Numbered from the stretch's first letter, positions 7,248 to 16,718 are shown. The stretch: DNA of 64,000 bases from an uncultured Bacteroidales bacterium (GCA_900319865.1 ONQD01000004.1:1-64000); one strand, 5' to 3'. Notes: a model not told the origin generated them from the letters alone. Made by a program: numbers and translations.

Positions 7248-10200
7248 TCAGTGTTTTGCAAGTCGTTTGTTTTGCCAGTTGTGATACCATTCAAAGACAA
7301 TGGGAACCACAAAGATGTTGAGCAGTGTAGAGGTGACCAGACCGCCAAGGACAACCACCGCCATGGGGGCCTGAATCTCGTTGCCCGGATGGTCGGCAGC
7401 CAGAATCATGGGCACAAGCGAAAGAGCCGTAGTGAGCGCCGTCATAAGGATGGGATTGAAGCGGTCGAGTGAGCCTTGCATAATCAATTCGCGGGGGGAT
7501 GAGGACGAATCACGTTGCTGGGCAAAGAGCGTCTGGAACCGCGACACCAGGAGGATGCCGTTGCGGGTGGCTATGCCGAAAAGAGTGATAAAGCCGATGA
7601 GCGCAGGAGTGCTGAGGGTGTTGGAGCCCAGCTTGATGGCCAACACACCGCCAATCAGTGCCAAAGGAAGGTTGAGCAATACGATAATCGAAAGGGAGAG
7701 GCTTTTAAACTCGGTGTAGAGCAACAGATAGATGACTGCGAGCGCAACAATGAAGACCAGAATAAGGGTGCGGGTGGCAGCCTTGGCACTCTCGAACTGT
7801 CCGCCATACTCTATGCGGTAGCCTTCGGGAAGATGTATCTGTTTATCGACAGTATTCTGAATCTCCTCCACAACACCGATGGCATCGCGGCCACTGACAT
7901 TGGCCGAAACAACCAGCTTGCGTTGCACATTCTCGCGCGAGATAGTGTTGGGGCCACCTACCGACACCACATCGGACACCATACCAAGGGGCACCTTGCC
8001 GCCGTCGTAGGTGTCGATGAGTGCATCCTTCACATCCTCGATGGTGAGGGTGTCATTGGCAAACCGCTGTTTGAGGACGAGGTCGAAACTGCGTTGACCT
8101 TCATACACATCGCCTATCTTCTCGCCATTGAACGCCGTAGCCACAAAACTGTTGAACTGTTCCATGGTGATGCCATATTGGGCAAGCATAGCACGGTTGG
8201 CACGCACTTGGAGCTGCGGAGTTTCGGTTTGCTGCTCCACATTTATATCCACAAGGCCTTCTATGTCGGCGACAGCCCCTTTGATTTGGTTGCCCAGCAT
8301 GTAGAGCTGGCTGAGGTCGGTACCGAAAATCTTGATGGCAATGGTTGCCTGGGTACCGCTGACCATGTGGTCAATGCGGTGGCCCAGCGGCTGCCCCACA
8401 CTGGTGACGACTCCGGGTATAGAGGCCAGACGGGAACGCACATCGGCCATGAAAGCATCCTTGCTCCGATCGGACAGTTGGAAGTTGACATCAATCTCGG
8501 CACCATTGGTGGCCTGTGAGTGCTCGTCCAGCTCGCCTCGGCCTGTGCGGCGGGAAGTGGAGGTAACCTCCGGGATGGAAAGGAGTTCTTTTTCCAACAT
8601 GAGACCCAACTTATTACTCTCTTCCAACGAGATGCCCGGTTTGGCAACCGCAGCAATGGTGAGAGAACCTTCGTTGAACGGAGGCAGGAAATCGCGGCCT
8701 ACAGTGAACAAAAGACCTATGGCAACCAACAGGAGCGCCACAGTGGTGAAAATGACGGGACGGCGGTGGCCTAAAGCCCACTGGAGCATGCGACGGTAGC
8801 CATTGGAGAGCCAGGTGGCCAGCCAGCTGTCTTTCTCTCGGCGGTTAAGGTAGGCCTCATTGGAAAGAAGAAGTTTGCACAAGAGCGGTGTGACAGTCAT
8901 GGCTACGAGCAGCGACATGAAAAGTGAGATAAGGTAAGCAATGCCGAGAGGTTTGAGCATGCGACCCTCGAGCCCGTCGAGGAAGAACAGAGGCACAAAG
9001 GTAATCATCACAATAAGAGTGGCATGGATGATGGAGCTGCGAATCTCGGACGAACCATGGAAGACCACATTGTAGGCTGTGTCGCGCCGATCGGGTGGTA
9101 GCTGGTGATTCTGCCGGAGCCGTTTGTAGACATTTTCCACATCGATGATGGCATCGTCGACAAGAGAGCCAATAGCGATACACATACCGCCCAAAGTCAT
9201 CGTGTTGATTTCATAGCCCAAAAGATAAAGGCACAGCACTGTACCCAGAAGCGAAAGGGGAATAGAGATGATGGAGATGAGCGTGGTGCGGAAACTGCCG
9301 AGAAAAAGGAAAAGCACTATAACCACGAATATGGCTCCCTCTAGCAATGCTTTGCCCACATTGCCCACCGATGACTGGATGAAATCGGCCTGACGGAAGA
9401 TGTGCGTGTTCATCTTGACATCGGGAGGGAGTGTTTTGGCAATGTTCTGGAGGTTGGCTTCGATGTTTTCGGTAACACGGAGGGTGTTGATGTTAGGCTG
9501 TTTGGAGATGGAGAGAATGACGGCCGGCTGGGCATTGCAGGAAGCATAGCCCATCTTGGGGGCATTGCCCACGCGCACCTCGGCCACATCGCTGAGACGG
9601 ACGGGATGGCCCTGATGCATGGTAACGAAAGAGGAGCCCAACTCATCGACATCGCAGGAACGGCCCATTCCGCGAAGGGCATATTCGTTGCCGAAGTCAC
9701 GTATGACACCACCGGTGGAGTTGGCACTGATACTGCTGCCCAACGCCTCAATATCGGCCATAGTGACACCGTAGGCCTGCATACGGATTGGGTCGGCAAG
9801 AATCTGATACTGCTTATAGTCGCCACCGATGATAGTAACCTGCGACACACCGCCGGTGCCCAGGATGGCAGGTTTAACAACCCACTCGGCAATGGTGCGG
9901 AGTTCCTGTTGGGATGTGGGATTGGCGATTTGAGCGGAATCGTCGATTTGAAGACCGACAAAGAAAATTTCGCCCATCACACTGCTTTGTGGTGCCAAAA
10001 TAGGAGTAATGCCTTCGGGCAACTGCTCGGCAAGGGTGGTCATCTTCTCGCTGACTATCTGACGGGCGCGGAAGACATCCATCCCCCAGTCGAATTCGAC
10101 AAAGACAAAGCTGGCACCCGCCAAGGAAGTGGAGCGGACCCGGCGGACATTGGTGGCACCATTGACAGCGGTTTCGATGGGGAAGGTGACGAGGCGTTCA

Positions 10201-10382
10201 ACCTCTTCGGAGGCCATACCGTGGGCATCGGTCATAACCACCACCTGCGGGGCAGTGAGGTCGGGGAATACATCGATATCCGTACGGTTGGCCGACCACA
10301 ATCCGGCAACCATCAGCAGGATAGCTGCCACAAGGATGAAGAGTTTATGGTCTAAGCTGAATTTTATTATCTTGTTTAGCAT
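7248..10382 (-). CDS. cusA: Heavy-metal efflux RND transporter (CusA/CzcA family)
   Basis: At 1044 residues this has the normal length for an HME-RND inner-membrane pump. It starts MLNKIIKFSLDHKLFILV with the first transmembrane helix and carries two six-helix bundles around periplasmic porter loops. The helix-4 proton-relay region reads GSLVDDAIIDVENVYKR, with the Asp/Glu typical of metal RND pumps. DVFPDLTAPQVVVMT after TM1 is also characteristic of CusA/CzcA. The pump works with the TolC- and CusB-like proteins encoded just upstream to export metal ions by proton exchange. The His-rich adaptor and His/Cys-rich first gene suggest Cu, Zn, Ni or Co. The exact metal cannot be assigned, so the symbol is a family label. 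Confidence 0.9.
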   Translation of the reverse strand: MLNKIIKFSLDHKLFILVAAILLMVAGLWSANRTDIDVFPDLTAPQVVVMTDAHGMASEEVERLVTFPIETAVNGATNVRRVRSTSLAGASFVFVEFDWGMDVFRARQIVSEKMTTLAEQLPEGITPILAPQSSVMGEIFFVGLQIDDSAQIANPTSQQELRTIAEWVVKPAILGTGGVSQVTIIGGDYKQYQILADPIRMQAYGVTMADIEALGSSISANSTGGVIRDFGNEYALRGMGRSCDVDELGSSFVTMHQGHPVRLSDVAEVRVGNAPKMGYASCNAQPAVILSISKQPNINTLRVTENIEANLQNIAKTLPPDVKMNTHIFRQADFIQSSVGNVGKALLEGAIFVVIVLFLFLGSFRTTLISIISIPLSLLGTVLCLYLLGYEINTMTLGGMCIAIGSLVDDAIIDVENVYKRLRQNHQLPPDRRDTAYNVVFHGSSEIRSSIIHATLIVMITFVPLFFLDGLEGRMLKPLGIAYLISLFMSLLVAMTVTPLLCKLLLSNEAYLNRREKDSWLATWLSNGYRRMLQWALGHRRPVIFTTVALLLVAIGLLFTVGRDFLPPFNEGSLTIAAVAKPGISLEESNKLGLMLEKELLSIPEVTSTSRRTGRGELDEHSQATNGAEIDVNFQLSDRSKDAFMADVRSRLASIPGVVTSVGQPLGHRIDHMVSGTQATIAIKIFGTDLSQLYMLGNQIKGAVADIEGLVDINVEQQTETPQLQVRANRAMLAQYGITMEQFNSFVATAFNGEKIGDVYEGQRSFDLVLKQRFANDTLTIEDVKDALIDTYDGGKVPLGMVSDVVSVGGPNTISRENVQRKLVVSANVSGRDAIGVVEEIQNTVDKQIHLPEGYRIEYGGQFESAKAATRTLILVFIVALAVIYLLLYTEFKSLSLSIIVLLNLPLALIGGVLAIKLGSNTLSTPALIGFITLFGIATRNGILLVSRFQTLFAQQRDSSSSPRELIMQGSLDRFNPILMTALTTALSLVPMILAADHPGNEIQAPMAVVVLGGLVTSTLLNIFVVPIVFEWYHNWQNKRLAKH

Positions 10383-10440
10383 AATATAGTCGTATTAATC
10401 CACACGGAAAGAAAGATATCCAAACGTGGGAAGGTTTGTT

Positions 10441-11622
10441 TTATAGTTCAATAGCATATAGATTAAGATGGAGCACTTCCAATTCGTGGGAAGCCTCTCT
10501 CAAACGAAGTTCAAGGTCGTAGTAGGAATCCACTTGAAGAAGATATTGCTCAAGGTTGATTTCTCCAGCCACAAGAGCTTTCTCCAACAAATCGACACTA
10601 TTGTACTGCTCAAGAGCCTGTTTCAGATTGCTAACGACATCCATCATGGCAGCATAGCGGTGGTATATGCATTGCAGCGAATTGTAGAGTTGATAACGTT
10701 GGTTCGACATCTCCTCTTGGGCGGCTTCGAGAGCCAGACGGGATGCCTTCACAGCACGCTGTTGGCTCCACAACGGAATGGTGAGACCCACGGTGACCCC
10801 GCGGAATGTCTCGTTTACCCGATTTTCGGAAGCATAGCCCACACTGAATTCCGGCATCCACTGCGACTTGCTGAGTGCCAGTTGCTGCTGACTGGTCGAG
10901 AGACGGTTGTCGAGCATACGCAGCTCAGGGTGGTTCATTTCATATCGGTGAAACCATTGGTCGAAATCGGCTTCAACCGCCATTTCCTCATACTCCATCT
11001 GCAGCAGTTGGTAATTGTCGCTTCCAAGCAGGGTCTGAAGCTCATGAGTCACATGGTCGGATTGGAGACCGCAACGAGAAGCCTGGTCCTGAACATCGGC
11101 TAGATACATCTGTGCCCGGTTGTACTCTAACACCGAGCACTCGCCAGACTGGTAGCGTTTTTGATAGAGGTCGACAAGACGGAAGGCCGCCACGCAACGA
11201 CGGGAATAAATATTAAATACAGCGTTATAGTACACCTGGTCGGCACACAACAGTTGGGCATTGAGCAGAGTGGCCGCACGCACTGTTTGGTAGCCAATTG
11301 CGGCAGCTTGCTCCTGCAAATCGCGCAGATGTGCACGATGGGCAATGACGGTGGGAAACTCGAACGATTGTGAGGCACGAAGGTCCCAACGGACACCCAG
11401 CTCATTGGGACTGGGGAAGAAATAGCCAGCCTCGACGGTCGGGTTGGGCAGCAGTAGTCCCACATGGACAGCCGACTGTGCCGCCTCCGATTGAGCTCGT
11501 GCTGACTTGAGAACCGGACTGTTTTCCTCCACTGCTTTCAGCACATCGGCAAAATGTATTTGGCCTATCACCTGGGGAGTCAAGCCCAACAATATTATTA
11601 TTAAAAAGAATAACCTTTTCAT
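10441..11622 (-). CDS. Outer-membrane efflux channel (TolC family)
   Basis: This 393-residue TolC-family protein forms the outer-membrane duct for the RND pump. I use the internal start MKRLFFLIIILLGLTPQVIGQ (11622), which gives a clean signal peptide; an in-frame ATG at 11664 would add 14 non-signal residues. Long alpha-helical stretches with repeated ALEAAQEEM/LEKALVAGEINLEQYL patterns match the two OEP repeats. GEINLEQYLLQ near the C-terminus is typical of the CzcC/CusC group. It lies between the cusB-like and cusA-like genes in one operon. Confidence 0.88.
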   Translation of the reverse strand: MKRLFFLIIILLGLTPQVIGQIHFADVLKAVEENSPVLKSARAQSEAAQSAVHVGLLLPNPTVEAGYFFPSPNELGVRWDLRASQSFEFPTVIAHRAHLRDLQEQAAAIGYQTVRAATLLNAQLLCADQVYYNAVFNIYSRRCVAAFRLVDLYQKRYQSGECSVLEYNRAQMYLADVQDQASRCGLQSDHVTHELQTLLGSDNYQLLQMEYEEMAVEADFDQWFHRYEMNHPELRMLDNRLSTSQQQLALSKSQWMPEFSVGYASENRVNETFRGVTVGLTIPLWSQQRAVKASRLALEAAQEEMSNQRYQLYNSLQCIYHRYAAMMDVVSNLKQALEQYNSVDLLEKALVAGEINLEQYLLQVDSYYDLELRLREASHELEVLHLNLYAIEL

Positions 11623-11703
11623 TGTATTCGAATAAAATGATTGATAAAATGGCAATTGCGGCAAGAACTAAGAATTATCCTGCACACGATACCCTATATA
11701 ACA

Positions 11704-13224
11704 TTAGTGCACATGCCCAGCATGCGGGTCGAGGGCTGCTCCGTTTTGTGCCAATCGAACCATCGAGGCACCACGTGTTACAACCCGTTCGCCTTCCTTG
11801 ACGCCGGATAGAATCTCTGTGCAACGTCCGTCGGTGGCACCAAGGGTAACCAAACGTTTCTCGAACGATTCGGGCGTCAGCTGCACGAATACAAAGTAGT
11901 TGCCCATTTCCTCCACAATGCCCTGATTGGAGATAACCAATGCCTGGCGGTCGGAACGGGTGGTGATGTAAAGGGTGACAAAGCTACCACTGAGCAGGTT
12001 GCCCTGATTGCACACACGGAAAGTGACTGGAACCATGGGGCAGTCGAGGTCGGTAGACTTAGCATAGGAAACCAAACTACCATTCAACTCGGACAATGTG
12101 TATACGTGATTGTCACCAGGAATGACCATATTGACACCACTGATGCCAGCAAGTTGGCTGTAGTAACGGGGCTGCACTTCGGCACGGACAAAGAGGTCGC
12201 GGTTTTGAGATACCGTAACCACAGAGGCTCCGGCATCAACATAGCCACCATTGGTGACATTGATTCTCTGGATGTATCCGCTGATGGGGGCACGCACCAC
12301 CGCTCCTTTTTGAGAGAAATTGCCTTTCAGATTGTCATATACGGCCTTGGCTGTCTCGTACCTTGCTTTGGCTCTCTGCAATTCCGCCTGGGAAACAATC
12401 TTGTCCTCGGCCAACTGCTGTTTGCGTTCGTAATCGGACTTGGCAACAGTATAGTTCGAAGTGGCTTCCTGCAATCGAACACTCATATTATTGTCTGCCA
12501 TACCGTTGCTTTCTATAACAAAGAGTTGCTGACCTGCCTTGACGGCTGTTCCCTCTACCAGATTAGGATTGCTATATAGCACCACGCCCGAGGCTGTTGC
12601 TGTAGCCTCACGCTCATCACCCTGCGAAGGCAATACCTGAGCTGAAGCCTTGATTACAGCACCAAAAGGCTGGGAACGGAGCGTAGCTGTGGCAAAATCT
12701 ATCTTCCAGCTCTGCTCTTTGGTAAAGGTGATGGCATTGGATGGGGCGTGGGCATGATGGTGGTGTTCATGCTCATGTTCATGCAAAGCCTCATGGTTGG
12801 CTACAACATGAACGTGTGGATGGCTTACTACCGAAATCCCGTTAGGTTGCATGATTTCTACTCGCAACTGGCCGCAACCAGCTTTGGTGGGCTTGAATGT
12901 GCATTTGTATATGCCCGGTTGCTCCGGTCGGTCTATTGTCTCGGTGACCGTATCCCCTTCAACAATAAGACTGATTTTTACCTGAGTGGAGTCAAGCGGC
13001 TTGAAGTTGGAAAGACGGGTGAGGTGCGCGGCCACTTTCGACTCTTGTCCCACCACAAAAGGCTCGGCTTCGGCAAAAAGCTCAAAATCGGCGCTATAGA
13101 ACGTATATTGTTCTGCATCATGATGATGTTCGTGATCATGGTCGTGTTCCTCTCCTGCATGGTGACAAGCGGGCATCATACCAAAAACAAGCACCATGGA
13201 TATAATTATGGCTATTTTCTTCAT
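11704..13224 (-). CDS. cusB: RND periplasmic adaptor (CusB-like) with His-rich N-terminus
   Basis: This 506-aa membrane-fusion protein links the inner-membrane pump to the outer channel. The N-terminus is a lipoprotein signal ending MMPAC. A His/Asp/Glu-rich strip follows (HDHDHEHHH), and a second histidine cluster lies near residue 150 (HEHEHEHHHHAH). Both are likely metal-binding sites on the periplasmic face. The core has the adaptor hairpin, the barrel-sandwich fragment VRAPISGYIQRINVTNGGYV and a C-terminal VKEGERVVTRGA segment. The insertion between the two His clusters looks Ig-like and resembles the extra domain seen in some Bacteroidetes CusB proteins. It is the second gene of the efflux operon. 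Confidence 0.88.
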   Translation of the reverse strand: MKKIAIIISMVLVFGMMPACHHAGEEHDHDHEHHHDAEQYTFYSADFELFAEAEPFVVGQESKVAAHLTRLSNFKPLDSTQVKISLIVEGDTVTETIDRPEQPGIYKCTFKPTKAGCGQLRVEIMQPNGISVVSHPHVHVVANHEALHEHEHEHHHHAHAPSNAITFTKEQSWKIDFATATLRSQPFGAVIKASAQVLPSQGDEREATATASGVVLYSNPNLVEGTAVKAGQQLFVIESNGMADNNMSVRLQEATSNYTVAKSDYERKQQLAEDKIVSQAELQRAKARYETAKAVYDNLKGNFSQKGAVVRAPISGYIQRINVTNGGYVDAGASVVTVSQNRDLFVRAEVQPRYYSQLAGISGVNMVIPGDNHVYTLSELNGSLVSYAKSTDLDCPMVPVTFRVCNQGNLLSGSFVTLYITTRSDRQALVISNQGIVEEMGNYFVFVQLTPESFEKRLVTLGATDGRCTEILSGVKEGERVVTRGASMVRLAQNGAALDPHAGHVH

Positions 13225-13321
13225 AGTTAAAGTAATAAAAACAAATAAATGTGTGAATGTGTAAATGCGTATATCGATTAACGAAATGACACATTTACGA
13301 ATTAACGAATCCTTACAATCG

Positions 13322-13762
13322 TTAAGCCATAAAGGGAGGGGCTCTCAAGCCATTGGCACCCAGGACGGGAGCCGTAGTAAGTGGGGCCGAACCTGAAGGC
13401 CACCACATAATTTGAACAGGCAAAACCGGAGTCAGCACTACTGACGGAAGACAAGGAATTGCCAGAACAATAAAATGGTTGGCTTCTGCCTTTATTATAG
13501 CTGCAGCGGTTAAATGGTCATCGCTGGTGGAAATCACCAATTGCGAGAGCATTTCCTGCAACAGGCAGATATTAAATGGATGATGAGAATGATGATCGTT
13601 GTCATGATGGTCGCAGTCGCAATGGCAATGGCAGGCAAGTTCGGTCTCGAATGTGAAACCCTTGGCATCGCAGCAGTCGTGATGATGGTGGGGTACAACG
13701 GCATGCAGCATGATAATCGCACATGCCACAGAAACCATTATCTTTGCCATCAAATGTTTCAT
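13322..13762 (-). CDS. His/Cys-rich exported metal-binding protein
   Basis: A 146-aa protein with a hydrophobic N-terminal segment (IMVSVACAIIMLHAVV), followed immediately by VPHHHHDCCDAKG and then CHCHCDCDHHDNDHHSHHP. The alternating Cys, His and Asp residues are a plain metal-chelating tract. The C-terminal half is moderately hydrophobic. It is the first gene of the efflux operon, where Bacteroidetes often have a small His-rich protein. A role as periplasmic metal buffer or sensor is inferred from composition and position. I cannot name the family with certainty. Confidence 0.75.
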   Translation of the reverse strand: MKHLMAKIMVSVACAIIMLHAVVPHHHHDCCDAKGFTFETELACHCHCDCDHHDNDHHSHHPFNICLLQEMLSQLVISTSDDHLTAAAIIKAEANHFIVLAIPCLPSVVLTPVLPVQIMWWPSGSAPLTTAPVLGANGLRAPPFMA

Positions 13763-13816
13763 ACCATTACCTTTACATCATTCTTGATTTCCCATCTCAT
13801 CCAATGAATGACGCTG

Positions 13817-13824
13817 CAAAGATA
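13817..13824 (-). promoter_or_regulatory. -7 element of the metal-efflux operon
   Basis: CAAAGATA on the plus strand is TATCTTTG on the minus strand, placed about 55 bp before the start of the His-rich gene. No exact -33 TTTG is present at the usual distance, so a transcriptional activator may be needed. Confidence 0.5.
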
Positions 13825-13830
13825 CACAAA

Positions 13831-14343
13831 TTAATTGATTTGATAAAAAAGTATTCTCTCAAAGCCATATTTCTCTACCCGCGAATCTTCACGATAGCCC
13901 AAATCCAGAAGACTCTTGACACTTGCCCCATTATATGGGGAGGCTGTGGCGCACAGCAAGTTGATCCCCCTCGTCTTGGCTTCGGCAGCAAGCCGTTGCC
14001 CCAGCTGGAATTGCAAATGGCGTCCGCGCCAACGGGGTCGCACAATGCATATCTTATAATTGGCCGGTACATAGTCTCTAACGTCCACATTTTTCAACAT
14101 AGCCGCAAGATTGTCCGGGTCTTCCCCAGAGGGGATATAAAGAACCGAAAAACCCGCCAACTCCTCCCCTACCCATGCTCCCAGGCAGTAATGTGGAGGC
14201 TGGAGAACCCTGCGCCACATTTCCAAGCTATTACGCCTCAGTGCGTCGGGACGTTCAAGCGATTGTAGTGTCTCGCTTTCCACATCAAGGACAATATCGA
14301 GATGTTCAATCCCACATTGACGGAATTCAAAAACAGTGTTCAT
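13831..14343 (-). CDS. GNAT-family N-acetyltransferase
   Basis: A 170-aa single-domain GNAT protein. ICIVRPRWRGRHLQFQLGQRL is the acetyl-CoA pyrophosphate-binding motif (R/Q-x-x-G-x-G/A variant, here RWRGRHLQ). A following strand, INLLCATASPYNGASVKSLL, includes the typical NxxS/A helix start, and a C-terminal aromatic strand YGFERILF closes the fold. The substrate is unknown. It lies 9 bp downstream of the lipoprotein gene and ends at the efflux-operon promoter, so it is probably the last gene of the SIMPL-lipoprotein-GNAT unit. Confidence 0.78.
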   Translation of the reverse strand: MNTVFEFRQCGIEHLDIVLDVESETLQSLERPDALRRNSLEMWRRVLQPPHYCLGAWVGEELAGFSVLYIPSGEDPDNLAAMLKNVDVRDYVPANYKICIVRPRWRGRHLQFQLGQRLAAEAKTRGINLLCATASPYNGASVKSLLDLGYREDSRVEKYGFERILFYQIN

Positions 14344-14352
14344 ATAATCACA

Positions 14353-14961
14353 CTATTGTTTATTTCTATACCAAACAAACCAATGATCAATATTGACCAA
14401 AAACACATCCACATCATCCCTCCCGGACACGTTGTCGGTAACAGTCCGCACGGCCTTTTGCGATAGCGGCCTAAGCACATTGCTCCAAACAATAATGACC
14501 TTATACCGTTTGTCTGACGCAAGACCAGGGAAAATACGCCTATACGCCTCGAAAGTCATTCCGCTGTGAGGGTCGTCCACAACCGTAGGGCTGGGCGGGA
14601 ACGTGTTGAAAGAACCATAAGTGTTCCAATCTGTGCAGAACAACCCTTTCTGAGTATAGCAACTGATATGGTAAAACACCAGCGAGTCGCGGTCAAAATA
14701 AAGCACCTGAACCATCTGCCCACGATGCTGCATCATTGCTGTGTCTAAATCAATACGGATGGCGCTATCCTGTTGGGCAGCAGTGGCAACTATCTGATGA
14801 CAAGGTATTAACGAACTGCTTTCCTTGTAGAACGAAGCGACCCGTTCGGCATTATATTCATCAATCTCATCAATGCCGAACATCACCTTTGCAACAGAAG
14901 AGCACCCTACCATTAGCAGTGATGCCAATAGTAAGGTGCTCAACGAAATCCGTAATCTCAT
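14353..14961 (-). CDS. Hypothetical lipoprotein
   Basis: A 202-aa protein with a lipoprotein signal (LLASLLMVGCSS, lipobox VGC). The mature part has two regions of regular strand-helix alternation (QMVQVLYFDRDSLVFYH and KRYKVIIVWSNVL) and ends DVFLVNIDHWFVWYRNKQ. I cannot assign it to a family; a thioredoxin-like fold is possible but there is no CxxC. It lies 7 bp after the SIMPL-domain gene and just before a GNAT gene, so the three probably share a transcript. It is likely anchored on the periplasmic side of a membrane. Confidence 0.7.
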   Translation of the reverse strand: MRLRISLSTLLLASLLMVGCSSVAKVMFGIDEIDEYNAERVASFYKESSSLIPCHQIVATAAQQDSAIRIDLDTAMMQHRGQMVQVLYFDRDSLVFYHISCYTQKGLFCTDWNTYGSFNTFPPSPTVVDDPHSGMTFEAYRRIFPGLASDKRYKVIIVWSNVLRPLSQKAVRTVTDNVSGRDDVDVFLVNIDHWFVWYRNKQ

Positions 14962-14968
14962 ATCCGGA

Positions 14969-15679
14969 TTACTTAAGATAGTATTCCACAGTGGTCACCA
15001 CGCGGACTTTCTTCACCTGAGGAGTATTCTCGTCAAGGTCCTCAACCTCAAAATAGCCCTGCGAGGCTGTGCGCATCTTGCCTATACGGCTGTGGCTGTT
15101 TTTGGCAAACTCGTCGGCAGCGGCGCGGGCGTTCTCCAGACTCTCCGCAATCATGGCGGGCTTTATCTGGTTCAGACCGAGGAACTGGTAATCAGCCCAA
15201 CTACTGGCCAAGATATTCTGGTTCACAAGGTCGGTTTCCAGCGTCTGCTGCACCTTGCGCACCAAGTCCAGATTCTTCGAAAACACCGTGATTGTCTGGT
15301 TGGCCTGATAGCGGAAAGTTATCTGCGACACGTCGTTGGCATAGGTGTAACGGTCGTCGTAGCTGGCGTTGCCCACCTTCAGCTCATCATCCTTGAAACC
15401 CGCACTGCGCAGTTTCTCCATGATGATGTCGTTGTTTTGGCGAATCGTGTTGCGGAGGTCAGCCAAAGAGTTACTCTTCTCCGAATAACTGATTCGGTAC
15501 ACCACACGGTCCGCCGGCACCTCCTTCTCGCATAGTCCACGCACCAACACTGTGTCGTCATAGCTCTTCAACGTTTTCACTGTGCAGACCATAAAAATAC
15601 CCAGCACCAAGGCCGCCAGCACAATGCTGCCACCTTGAATCATGTTTTTCTTGAATGGAACATTCTTTCCCATAATCAA
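14969..15679 (-). CDS. SIMPL-domain (DUF541) envelope protein
   Basis: A 236-aa protein with one N-terminal transmembrane anchor (residues about 15-35) followed by a SIMPL domain. Diagnostic features are VLVRGLCEKEVPADRVVYRISYS near the start, the NDIIMEKLRSAGFKDDEL helix, RYQANQTITVFSKNLDLV in the middle, and ESLENARAAADEFAKNSHSRIGKM near the end. SIMPL proteins act in the periplasm or at the membrane and have been linked to stress tolerance; the activity is unknown. A start at the second Met (15673) is equally possible. It is the first gene of a three-gene unit. Confidence 0.85.
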   Translation of the reverse strand: MIMGKNVPFKKNMIQGGSIVLAALVLGIFMVCTVKTLKSYDDTVLVRGLCEKEVPADRVVYRISYSEKSNSLADLRNTIRQNNDIIMEKLRSAGFKDDELKVGNASYDDRYTYANDVSQITFRYQANQTITVFSKNLDLVRKVQQTLETDLVNQNILASSWADYQFLGLNQIKPAMIAESLENARAAADEFAKNSHSRIGKMRTASQGYFEVEDLDENTPQVKKVRVVTTVEYYLK

Positions 15680-16033
15680 TAATTTTTTAAGAGTTCATTT
15701 TCCCTTATAACGCACAGCGGCCTGCAAAATTGCATAGCATAGATAATATTTTCCCCAGCAATCCAATAATCTCCAATAATCACCCTGAAAGGGCTTAATC
15801 AAATCCAGCCCAATGGCAACGCCTTGGGTAAATCATCGATTATTTCACCATGCAAATATACTAATTTCTGCGGTTATAATCAGCAAAATATTATAATATT
15901 TTGTGGACTACAACCACAGAATATTGTTAAATACACATAAAATGGGTTTAATCTTTGCACACATTACCGCCCCAGCACCATAGCGGTGAGTGATAATCGG
16001 GCAGCCGCCGCGTGGCATTATTCCCAATCGCTT
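15680..16033. other. Intergenic region between SIMPL and YiiX-like genes
   Basis: About 350 bp of non-coding, AT-rich sequence. The minus-strand text at 15723-15738 (CTATGCAATTTTGC) is a near match to a -7 box for the SIMPL gene. I see no convincing ORF, tRNA or repeat here. Confidence 0.4.
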
Positions 16034-16651
16034 TCATTGCAACGGGAAGGCATACTTGAGGACAGAAGAACGGGCAAGGTCAGCGGGATTGGTACCCTCA
16101 ACTCCTTCCGGCACAGGCATTCCCAGTTTTCGGAAATGTTCTACCCAATAGTCGGGCAAGTTGCCATCGGCATCGCGCCAGTTCATCGGCTTCGTCGAAA
16201 AGAGCGGCTTCCCATGCCGACTGAGATACACCGTACAGATGAGTTCCGAGCAGTACAAAGCCCCGTTGTCGGGCAGAAAGGCATTGTCATAAGGCTGCCC
16301 TATCAGCTCTTGGGCTCTCGCCAGCATCGCCGCTGTGTCGAAGGGAGCAGTCAGCCGGTACACATCCACCGACATCCCTTCTTCAAGCAGCTGCCCCAGC
16401 GGACGGCGGGCAACACCGTTGGCGGGCGTTGCATCTATAACATACAGGCCCTCGCCTCTCCGCTCCACTATGGCCACATGGCTGTAGCGTCCCGTCGATT
16501 CCTGCACCGCCTGCCCCATCCCCGTGCTGTCGCCCACAAACAGTAGGTCACCGCTGCGTAGGCTGTCTGCCCATCCTCTCGGCTGAGCCGCTCCCGCAAC
16601 TCCGCACAGCATTGCTGCAAGCCACAAGACTATAAGCCTCAAATGTCTCAT
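16034..16651 (-). CDS. Permuted NlpC/P60 (YiiX/YebB-like) hydrolase
   Basis: A 205-aa exported enzyme with signal peptide MRHLRLIVLWLAAMLCGVAGA. The order of catalytic residues is circularly permuted as in YiiX/YaeF: a His in GRYSHVAIVER comes first and the nucleophile Cys in GALYCSELI later. The DLLFVGDSTGMGQAVQ start is typical of this group. Members hydrolyse peptide or lipid amide/ester bonds. I take the internal Met as start because it gives a signal peptide. The ATG at 16687 lies inside the loop of a terminator hairpin. The gene starts only 13 bp after that hairpin's stem, so expression may depend on read-through from hutU. Confidence 0.78.
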   Translation of the reverse strand: MRHLRLIVLWLAAMLCGVAGAAQPRGWADSLRSGDLLFVGDSTGMGQAVQESTGRYSHVAIVERRGEGLYVIDATPANGVARRPLGQLLEEGMSVDVYRLTAPFDTAAMLARAQELIGQPYDNAFLPDNGALYCSELICTVYLSRHGKPLFSTKPMNWRDADGNLPDYWVEHFRKLGMPVPEGVEGTNPADLARSSVLKYAFPLQ

Positions 16652-16652
16652 C

Positions 16653-16700
16653 ACAAAAAAAGAATGGTGATTAGGTCTTGCAAACATTCCTAATCACCAT
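16653..16700 (-). terminator. Intrinsic terminator after hutU
   Basis: On the minus strand ATGGTGATTAGG (16700-16689) pairs with CCTAATCACCAT (16675-16664), with a 13-nt loop and a following TTCTTTTTTTG. The stem lies immediately before the start codon of the YiiX-like gene. Confidence 0.8.
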
Positions 16701-16718
16701 CCATTATTTACAATCGGT

